DNA of 15,893 bases, taken from assembly GCA_001931875.2 (NCBI GenBank), contig MSJH02000272.1, positions 1-15,893 on the forward strand. The letters are read 5' to 3'. The stretch comes from Byssochlamys sp. IMV 00236 (Eukaryota > Ascomycota > Eurotiomycetes > Eurotiales > Thermoascaceae). Numbering within the stretch: the stretch's first letter is position 1; every line of letters begins with the position of its first letter. Made by a program: the position numbers and the translations under genes. The notes beneath the pieces were generated by a model. The model ran no database searches. It had not been told where the DNA came from and saw only the letters and a program-made list of their open reading frames with translations. Shown here piece by piece: positions 7,533-15,893 of the stretch.

Positions 7533-10500
7533 CTATTGTTTTTTATAATGCTTCATATCAGGTGCCAAAAGGAACATATTGGTAAATGAAGTACGACCAC
7601 CATGATACTTTAATACATAAAGAAGCTCCGGCAATAGCCCTTCTTTACCATGCAACAATTGCCAAATTAGAGGATGAACCCAGTTTTCTTGTATGCTTGA
7701 AAGGTGCCTTGAAAGTTCTAATTTCCAAAAAAAGAGATTAGTGCTATTTTTAAAAGACGTATAAACATACCTTCAAGCAATGGCATTAAGCTATCAGTAA
7801 CAGTAGACTGCTCTGTATTTCCTAAAAGACCGATTTGAACATGTAGAGCAAGTATTGCCTTATATACAGCTAAAAATAAGTTGAGTGTTGATGTTATACC
7901 GTATGGACCATGTTGCATAAACTAAATCAACCAAACCATTTAATACGCATTCGCTGGTTTGTTCAAGATATTTACCGTTGTGGACATGGATCTAACTGAT
8001 TTTGCAAACACGCCAAGTTGATCACAGAGGGTCTTTATCTTTTCAACATCAAGAGCTACATCACTCGTCATGCAAAGGATGTCTAGATCAACCTTGGCCA
8101 ACTGTACATCAATTAATTCTTCTTTATAAATATTTGGATTCTCCTTTGCAAACAAGGCCTTCGTCTTTGAGAATTCACTCTCCCAAATTGTTTCTAGGGG
8201 GCATAACGCATTAGATGCTGTTCTTTCAGCCTTGTAAGTTTTACTTACTCAGACTTTCTTCATTTGCTAAAATAGAGCTTAAGGCTGCTTTTAATAAATG
8301 ACAGGATCCATAATTTTCTATCAGATATCTATTCACTAGCTCTAAAGCACGTTCATGGTGCACCGGGCTTTGTAAATGTAACGCGTCTGACACGATCTGA
8401 GCTGTATCCATACGGACATCCACATCATCATCTTGCAAGAGTTGAGTGATAGAAATGAGTACAGCAACCTTTGCATCGCGAGCAGTGTTCATGCTCTGTT
8501 CTTGTGAAAATAAGAACTTGGATGCATGCTTGATAGATTTTACAGCAGCCTCTCGTAAAGGTAAGGACATTTCCTTTTGACTGTAAAGTGAAATAAAGTT
8601 GCTCCAGACTGTAAGACAGTGCTGAGCCCATTCCTTATCTCCCATATGATAAATCTACAGCAAACCTTAGCATTCACCCCCTTTTTTGTTTGTTTGTAAG
8701 TATACCTGTTCAAGCAGAGAGCCTAGCAAAGGAAGTACAGACTCTTTAATAGACAGGGGTCTCTTTTCCGCAATGTTATCAACAAGTTTATACCAGTATT
8801 GCTGAATGGTGAATTTAGAACTAGAAGCAGGGTAAGGTGCGACGGGTTGCAGTGTCAACAAGAGTTTAGCTGCCTTGACATAACAATTTTGATAGTTTTC
8901 GCCTTCAAATGTTCTTTGCGCTAACATATGATGTAACCTTAGGTTATATAACATGACAGAGTTAGCAAATAAAACAAGAAAGAGCAGTTGCTTACCTTAA
9001 ACAAGAACCGTCCTTGTTTGTTTCGTGCTTTTTAAAGTGTGTCAATAGCTTTTCTAGGGCGAGCAGACGAACTTCATAATCACGGTCTTCGATTAAATAA
9101 AGAACGTCGTCTATGTCATGATCTGGTCTATTTAATGCATTCAATAAGACAATGTTTGCTGCAGCTTGTCTTAATAAATAAGCTCCAATGCCATGTAGTT
9201 GGCTATTACTGATAATCCTCTGGCATATAGATACTGCAGTCAATTGCAATTCAGCAAAGCTTGAGGTCGAGGACTGCAACAGCTCTATAAAGAAGTGTTA
9301 AAATAATACATGATAAAGGGGAGGGTTGATCACTTGCCTTTAGTCAATTCTTTATCTTTGTCACCAAAAGTCATCCACGTTGTGTCAAAGAAAAATTCTG
9401 CAGTAATAGATAAAAGAAGAGCACCATTCATATGACAGAATCGCTCTTTTTCAAGCAACTCCAATGATTTCAAGATGACACTAGGAGCCAGCTGAACAAA
9501 TTGTGTAAAGACTTGTGGTTTGGCAGAACTAGAATAAAAGTGTCCATGCAAAATGAATTTAACTTGCAAAAGTCTTCCATGAATCTGATTTTGTGTCAGG
9601 TTATCTCCAAGTTCCATCAGCTGTGTGATAACACCATTGACATCGTGAACTAATGGCACCAAGGCTCTAGCAGCCATTTCTCTCGTTTTATAGATGGCAC
9701 TAGCAGCACAGGGCATGACGAGAGGAATAAATGGTGCCAGTACGTTGTCTTGTTCTTCTTCTTTTTCCAAAGATGGCTTCATACGTGATAATAAAGTCAG
9801 CATGGGATAGAGACCAGGATGAACACTTGCAGCAGTGGGATTGTTCAAAAGATGCTCTACAGCGACCTTTAATTCTTTCAAGAGATACGGATGTAGTTCA
9901 GGGAATCTGACGAAAAATTCACGGCCTGTCAGTGTATTGACATGACTGTGTTCATCCTTCGTCTTCTTTGTGCCAAATGTTCTTTGTAAAAGAGTTGAGA
10001 ATAACATGACGGAACAATTGCGAATAGCCCAACTACAACATTGAGATACAGTTAGCCTATTGTTTTAACACACTTGTTTCTTAAGATTACCTAAAGGATG
10101 AAAAGCCACTAATTGCTAATGAGAAGCCTTTGGATACATATTCCAAAACATGATTTCCCAACTTGGAATCCATAAAAATAGATCGCATGATGTTATATGC
10201 ATGTACTTGAGGCAAGTCAATACGCTGGTCAGCGTCCTTGGGAGGTTCTTGGCCTGCAAGTGTCATTAATTGCTTCATTGCACTGGCTAACAGCTCCCTT
10301 TTAATCGATTGTTCACTACTGAGCACGGCTAGAATGCACAGAGGTAAACCTGCACTACGTCTAGTAATAGAGATATTAGTTGATGTCAGGCCATCCAGGT
10401 CATTTTGCAACCAACGAGAAGGAAGTTGAGAGATACTCAGGTCCTTTACTGCTAATAATTTCATATTCAAAGATACATAGGCAGGATAAACCGAGGAAAA

Positions 10501-13500
10501 TGCACCTCTATGACGAATATTCGTCAAAAGGCTGTGGAAGAGTTCGCCGGCATCAACCAAATCTTCAAGAGTAAATATGGTATGGGTAGCATCTTGGGAG
10601 GTAATAGGTACATTCGAAATCATGACTTGCAGCAGAGAACTTGCTTCCTTTACAGCACGCCAACAGCAACTAAGGATGATCTGATGTTTTGGTCCAGACG
10701 TGGTGCCCTCCAAGCTTTCATCTAGTAGTTGCTCATCCATATCGTCTGTTTCTTGGTAATTTAAAGGTAAATTTCCCTCAGGAGAAGGATCTGAAAGGAC
10801 GTCTAGTGCAGCATCACATGCTTCTTTAATCAAACACACCGCACGCTTATGCACCTTTTTCCAATCAACAAAATGTTTCTGAACCGTATCGCTCCTATAG
10901 TCAAGCTCGGAAAAGACATATTGAAGAGCAAGTAAGGTACCATGCATTGGATGTTGTTGAGCAGCCAAAAGCAAGTTGCTTTTAGCAACTGCTACTTGTC
11001 TTTCCAGCAAATCGAGTAGCCTTTCTGTAAAAATGACTGCAGCGCTCGTCTTTTCGTTGAATGTACTTTCATGTAATTTGCCTTGCTCGGGATTCAGGTC
11101 AAAGCCAAGATGAACCACATATTTTTTGAATATCAGTCTGAATACCATGGCTCCACTGTCGCTTTCGTTAGCACGCGTGCTTACAACGTTGTTCAAGCCC
11201 CACCAAAGCAGATTTTGTACGTCAAGTTTTGATTCGATTCCTGGTAAGGGGCTAGGGAACTGATTTAATATATCGAATGCTTGAACACGGTTGAAGTCGT
11301 AAGGGTTCATAAAGACATTAATCAAGAGCTTTGATAGACGAGCTGTTGCAAGCGGTAACTGAAAGGGGAATTCAGGTTGTCGATCGGTAAAACCCTCAAT
11401 GGGTGGTAGCTCGGTAACGCCAAACGTCTTGACCAGAATGCTTAACATACGCAAGGCTGTTGCAACGCGTTGGTATGATGCACCAGGATACAACGAATCA
11501 GAGATAAAATCACAAAGCCAGAATAAGAAGGATCGACCCTGTTCAATACGTGCCATAATATCTGTTGCATCTGATGCTCCTTTCTTGGCATCCTTTGTTT
11601 CGGACAACTTATAAGCGCGATATTGAGAATAGAGGTTTCCTCGTAAGCGGACCCATAGTTTCGTAAGATGAGCGCACATCTGCTGACGGAACTCGGGCGC
11701 GGTAGAGTTCATGTTGAGAGGCAGAAACATTTTAACCATATCTAATTCAATAAAAGTAACTTCGGCCGTGGCTTTTCGAGATTCGCATAAAAGACCAAGG
11801 ACATCAATACGAACTTGAGGGTCGCTATGATGCACAGCAAGCTTCAATACGTCTATAGGAATTTTGGTCTTTTCTAGAGTGGGTTCAGATGTATATGCAT
11901 TTCCATCAATGATATCAAGAGCTCTTGCAGATTTTAAAACAGCAATAAACGCATTTAATCGAAACCTTGAATCAAACTTGTCCTCCTTCCACCTTGGATC
12001 ATGTACATCTTGTAAAATATTCACCAGGAACCAAAATGACTGAGACGACACTTTAAAAAGAGGTTGTAGTAAAAATCCACTTGCATTCTTTCGAACTAAT
12101 TCAAAAGATGAAGTTAAGCTTTGAAGCAAGGGTAAAGCCCATAGAGCGATCCATTCATCCACTGCGTGCTTTGAGTTCGAGTCGTATTTTACTTTCCCAT
12201 TGTGGCCATTGAATTTTTCATGGCCTGGTATGGTGTCTTGTATGCGTCGATATAAAAACGTCAGCAAGAAATACGTGATCTGTGGACAGAGGATGAGACT
12301 GTCCATAGCTTGTAAACACTTTTCTATCAAACGAGGCTCGACTTTAAGAAAGGTATCTGTTTCTACTTTTTCTACAAGCATATTCAAAAGCGCATATTTA
12401 ACTTTTTTGTGCCAGTCCATGTTGATCATGTTTTTCAAGAGATGATGTAAAAACTCGTTATATGTGTGATCTTGGTTATAAAAATTGGACTTGATTTGCA
12501 TAAGTGATAATACAAGTTCAAATATGGATCTAACCTAAGAGAATGGTTAAGTACTCCAAATCATGTATTGGCTTGATTTGTTACCTTGTGTTGAATAGAG
12601 TCAATTGGATCATCCCAGTGATCCCAAACATAATAAACCAGTCTATCCATGTTTTTAGAGTGAATTGGTCCTGAGACTGAGTCGATAATATGCTTCTCTT
12701 TATTATGCTCCATGATTTCCTTTGTTTGTTGAAGCCATGTTGCCATAGATTCAAATACGACAACCTTGCATGATGCATCCAAATTAGGGGTTTGACAAAA
12801 CAAGTCGATGCTGAAGAAGATGATTTCGTTCAGATTCTTGAAAGATTGTCTAAAAGATGGCGCATCAACATAAGCCTATGATACTATAGACTAGACTTAC
12901 CCTTTAAGGGGATCAATGAAACATAGATCTGGTGGACAGTCCAGTAAGATGACTTCTTTTCTTAAGCTGGAGGAAAGTCCTCTCAAGATGAATATGATTG
13001 GAGCATCACGGCCTTGCCAGCACTGGGTCTCGATAAATCTTACAAACATGTCTGAAATATCAAGTGTTGAGATAATCTTTTCTGTTTCTACTGTTTTTGT
13101 ATTCGTAAAGAAGCAACCAAGTACCAAATCGCGCGTGGTTTCAGCGTTGTTTGCCAAGTTGAGAAACGCGCCAATAGCCATTCCTGCCACCTGATTACAC
13201 TCTTTACTATAACTCGATGTATCAAGACAAATGTCTAGCAAGGTTCGAACGACTCTACTTAATAACATCAGCTCATGATCGTCCTTTAGTCCCGCTTCAG
13301 CCTTTTTAAAGAGCTCAGGTCCAGCTTGCAACTGACGAGAAAACAGGACGAGAATTGTCTTTGATATGAATTCAATATCCCCTAAAAACTGATCTGCGCT
13401 CGCGTTTAGTGTCTTGGCGCTGTTTTTCATGTTTCTTATCTGGTCTCGTGCATTCTGTAAGCCATTTGTCATGTATTCAAGTGTTTCATAAAAGTAGTCT

Positions 13501-14047
13501 GCAATAACCTGTTGACCCAGTGGATACTTTAACATGGCATATATAGTCAATGCCTTTTGGGACAGTGGTTTGTCCTCAAAGCACGGTTCAGTCGTCTTGT
13601 CCATGATATATTTCATGTAATATGACTTGAAGAAAGAGTCTTTCAAGTATTTGGCACATGATTCGATCATTGGGACAAACATACGTCTAGAAAGGTTCTC
13701 TTGAGCAGCGAAATATCCAAGAGATGCTATGGGGTCGACCAGATGTCTAACTTGATCAAGTTCGGTCTCTGAAGGCTGATCCAATAGTTTCTGTAGCAGT
13801 TTTGCTATATATATAAGATATAAGGCTTTTGTTTTTCTTTATGTTATCTTGAACTACCAGATTCTTTAATACAAGCAACCTGCTTATTCCAAGGTGCATC
13901 TCCAAGTGAAATGAGTCTTTGTAAGGGAATGACCGGGGCAATAGGTTTATTGTTAGGATGAGCTTCAAAATACTTGTCAACCAGTGCTGCCCAAGAGTTG
14001 AATAACACCTTGGGCAGTCTGACAGGTCTTGTATCTTTATTGTCCAT
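7533..14047 (-). CDS. TRM732: THADA/Trm732 homologue, tRNA 2'-O-methylation cofactor
   Basis: Trm732 is the large helical-repeat partner of the methyltransferase Trm7 (FTSJ1) and directs 2'-O-methylation of nucleotide 32 in the tRNA anticodon loop. Eleven exons: 14047-13858, 13804-12901, 12849-12585, 12534-10091, 10032-9338, 9284-8996, 8937-8706, 8654-8249, 8193-7976, 7921-7771 and 7717-7533. Introns are 50-58 nt, all in phase, giving 1992 residues (human THADA about 1950, yeast Trm732 about 1420). The DUF2428 core is clear: GELFHSLLTNIRHRGAFSS and ITRRSAGLP (about residues 1120-1185), then at the exon 4/5 join RNCSVMLFSTLLQRTFG and TGREFFVRFPELHPYLL (about 1270-1310). The rest is HEAT/ARM-like helical repeats. 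Intron 5 (9337-9285) has a GC donor. The gene starts only 114 bp from the stop of its upstream neighbour. The ATG at 14047 begins MDNKDTRPVRLPK; a start further upstream would run into the neighbour's 3' region. Confidence 0.92.
9285..9337 (-). other. GC-AG intron in the THADA gene
   Basis: The exon ends AAAG and the intron begins GCAAGT and ends TTTATAG (53 nt). Joining in phase 1 restores ELTKELLQSS and keeps a long open frame. The only nearby GT donor (GTGATC, three bases inside) would put a stop about 11 codons later, so the GC donor is required. Confidence 0.85.
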
Positions 14048-14128
14048 AAAGTGGATTAAAAAGGAAATTTAGATAATTCTGAAGCTTACTTTTAACAAGT
14101 GGCTTATGTTTGTAGAAAGACTGCATAA

Positions 14129-14134
14129 TTTATT
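14129..14134 (-). terminator. AATAAA poly(A) signal for the Ran-binding protein gene
   Basis: The minus strand reads AATAAA 28 nt after the TAA at 14162. A second AATAAA overlaps the stop codon itself (14166-14161). The spacer to the THADA start is 114 bp, so this 3' end and the THADA promoter share it. Confidence 0.55.
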
Positions 14135-14161
14135 ATTTACAAGAGCATACAAATAAGCAAT

Positions 14162-15758
14162 TTATTCATTCTTTGTAGGAACATGAGCCATAATGGTTTC
14201 ATAAACTTCCTTGGCGACTGAAGGATTACTTAACTTTAGAGCAAAATTCACAAGTTTAGTATCGCTTGTTCCATCTTCTTTTGTCGTTTTTTCAAATCCT
14301 GCAAATCTAACAAACTTTTCTTGCATAATAAACACCTTCATTCCTTCAAAGAGCAAAAGGTTCAATATGAGTCTGTAAACTGAGTCGGTACGCATGACAA
14401 GACGCGTCTGTGGTGTTGATTTATTCTCTTCTTTCACGTTAATACGGAATGTACCAACTCCACGTTCTTTCCAGTTTCCAGAAGGACCATCAAGGATAAG
14501 CAATTTGGCTTTGGTTTGAAAGATTGTGTGTTCATCTTCTTCACCAGTTTTGACTGTTTAAAATAAGAAGATGGTCTTATATCATGCAAGTGGACTTACC
14601 TTCCGATTTTTGTGTGATTCCAGGTACTTTCACCTTGGGCTCTTTACCAAAACTGTTATCTTCATCCTCCTCACCTTCACTCTTGGGTTCTTTTGCATTA
14701 TCATCGTCGTTACCATTAGTGTTTGATGCTGAGGATGGTGATGCGCTTTTTAAACTACTACTAGCATTCGCCGCCGCTGCTGCCGCTGCCATAAATGGAG
14801 ATACAGTCGCCTTTGCAAATGATGCAAAAGGTGATGTTGTTGTAGTAGTAGTAGCAGTAGTGGCGGTAGTACTAGCCAAAGTCGATTGCGTCTGTTCCTT
14901 TGAGGCGGAAGATTCCTTGTTTCCATTGTTTGTTGTTGTTGTTGCTGCTGCTTTGAAACCACCAAATCCAAAGTTGCTGAATCCACCAAAAGCTGGCTTT
15001 ATTGAAATGACTTTTTTTTAGCAAGTTGCTACCCTATCTGCTTTATACATGTTTACCTTTGTGGTTGTAGGTATAGTCTGATGTGTAGCTGCCCAGCCTT
15101 TGGTGCCAAAGCCAGAAGATGCGCCAAAAGCATACTTTGGCTTTTCAGCCGTTGTATTGTCTTCTTTTTTGTTACTTTCAGAAGGTGATTCCTCTTCAGC
15201 AAATTCTCCCCAGTCATCGTCCTCATTTTTACCACCAAATTGGACAGCGGCCTTGTTTTCTGTAGCAGTCTTTACTTGTTTTTCTTCTTTGAGAACATCC
15301 AAGTCTTCGTCTTCTTGACTGTCATTTGTGTCTATACTACGATCGTCTGAAGGGTCATTATCCGTAGTCGACATTTCTTTCATGTTTCGACGGATTGTAC
15401 TAACTGAAGGAGTACCATTATCTTCTTCATCGCGTTTACTATAAATTCAATGTTAGCCAAGTTGTCATTTTTCAATATATGTAAACAAACGTTTTCTTTG
15501 TAGCAGTGACAGATGGAACATTTTCTTGAACATCATCCTTCTATATTCCAAGATTAATTTTTTTTTTTTTTTTCTTGTATTATTTTCTTGCTGTTGGTAC
15601 CTCGTCAATAGTTTCTACAAAAGTAGGCTCAACTGACTGAGCTCTTCCTCTTTTTTTGTTCATTGCAGATTCATCTACACGTCATTATTAGTCAAAAGAA
15701 GAAGAGCTGAATCACACGCTTTACCTGTTTCAATCATTGACTCAGGTGGTGAAGACAT
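14162..15758 (-). CDS. YRB2: Yrb2/RanBP3-like Ran-binding protein
   Basis: Yrb2/RanBP3 proteins bind Ran-GTP and help Crm1 export cargo from the nucleus. Six exons: 15758-15725, 15674-15601, 15540-15491, 15438-15057, 14996-14600 and 14553-14162; introns are 46-60 nt, giving 442 residues. The N-terminus is charged and disordered, with KKRGR near residue 19 as a possible nuclear signal and acidic stretches such as EDDDWGEFAEEE. FG-type sequence follows (YAFGASSGFG, then PAFGGFSNFGFGGF from residue 181), then Thr and Ala runs. The last exon encodes the Ran-binding domain (about 313-440): TGEEDEHTIFQTKAKLLILD, NWKERGVGTFRIN, RLVMRTDSVYRLILN and EKFVRFAGF. TGEE plus a C-terminal domain after FG repeats suits Yrb2/Hba1/RanBP3 better than RanBP1. 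Nup50 is an alternative. Uncertain points: intron 3 uses a GTTTGT donor, and intron 4's acceptor (ATAAAG at 14997) was chosen to keep the frame. Confidence 0.88.
14757..14966 (-). repeat. Coding trinucleotide repeats (Thr and Ala runs)
   Basis: Within exon 5 of the Ran-binding protein, ACA/ACT-type codons encode Thr tracts (ATTATTTTTT), GCA/GCG codons encode a run of seven Ala, and near the exon start GCA-ACA repeats encode AAATTTT. They lie in the disordered linker before the Ran-binding domain, so length change would be tolerated. Confidence 0.85.
15558..15573. repeat. 16-nt A/T homopolymer in an intron of the Ran-binding protein gene
   Basis: A T16 run on the plus strand (A16 on the coding strand) lies inside intron 2 (15600-15541), between donor GTACCA and acceptor ATATAG. 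It resembles the A18 run in the MGE1 intron. Confidence 0.85.
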
Positions 15759-15865
15759 GACTTTAACTTTTTTACGGATCAAGACTAATTAAAAAAGAGA
15801 AAAAGAGAAAAATTTAAGTGATTTTCCGTCAAATTATTCGTGGCACCTTCTCCGCTGATGGGCCC
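15759..15865 (-). promoter_or_regulatory. Upstream region of the Ran-binding protein gene
   Basis: The minus strand shows a pyrimidine tract (CTCTTTTTCTCTTTT, about 15790-15812) ending in TTAATTAG 26 nt before the ATG. It may be a pyrimidine-rich core promoter or the 3' end of a 5' UTR intron. No TATA box is seen. Confidence 0.4.
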
Positions 15866-15893
15866 AAAAAAAAAAAAAAAAAAAAAAAAAAAA
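15866..15893. repeat. A28 homopolymer at the window end
   Basis: The last 28 bases are all A, directly after GGGCCC. On the minus strand this is a long poly-T tract about 110 bp upstream of the Ran-binding protein ATG. It may continue beyond the window or mark the point where an assembly stopped. Confidence 0.9.

Noticed and set aside
10238..12445. Several plus-strand frames of 60-80 codons opposite the THADA gene
   Set aside because: They are antisense shadows of the long conserved exon; no domains and no splice support.
14584..15021. 145-codon plus-strand frame rich in Leu, Val and Ala
   Set aside because: It is the reverse reading of the Thr/Ala/Ser repeats of the Ran-binding protein; its hydrophobic look comes from those repeats.

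Overview
The window is nuclear DNA from a fungus, most likely an early-diverging, Mucoromycota-type one (inference). The genes are dense and AT-rich, and almost every one is cut by very short introns, mostly 46-60 nt with GTAAG-like donors and CTAA(C/T) branch sites. The gene set includes factors that Saccharomyces lacks or has strongly altered (SMG8, a LAMTOR5-type Ragulator subunit, a full-length THADA/Trm732). By following splice sites and reading phase I could rebuild seven genes with confidence and one doubtful one, about 31 introns in total.

Layout, left to right. 17-1194 (+): 3' part of an SMG8 homologue, a regulator of the SMG1 kinase in nonsense-mediated decay, entering the window at an intron end. 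1441-2236 (+): the mitochondrial GrpE-type exchange factor Mge1. 2321-2753 (-): a four-exon LAMTOR5/HBXIP homologue of exactly 91 residues, convergent with Mge1. 2754-3739: about 1 kb with no convincing gene but with an imperfect inverted repeat of about 310 bp. 3740-4282 (+): a short two-exon gene of unknown function that looks truncated. 4338-5240 (-): aminodeoxychorismate lyase (folate pathway, class IV PLP enzyme). 5436-7321 (-): an AVT/SLC38-type vacuolar amino acid transporter with eight exons. 7533-14047 (-): THADA/Trm732, eleven exons, 1992 residues. 14162-15758 (-): a Yrb2/RanBP3-like Ran-binding protein. The window ends in a run of 28 A.

These are unrelated housekeeping genes, not an operon or cluster: mRNA surveillance, mitochondrial protein import, TORC1 signalling from the vacuole, folate synthesis, vacuolar amino acid transport, tRNA anticodon-loop 2'-O-methylation and Crm1-dependent nuclear export. 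The transporter and the Ragulator subunit both belong to amino-acid/TORC1 biology, but their proximity may be chance.

I found no tRNA, rRNA, CRISPR array or intact transposon. The least explained parts are the inverted-repeat region and the truncated gene beside it. I do not see a clear new multi-gene system here.
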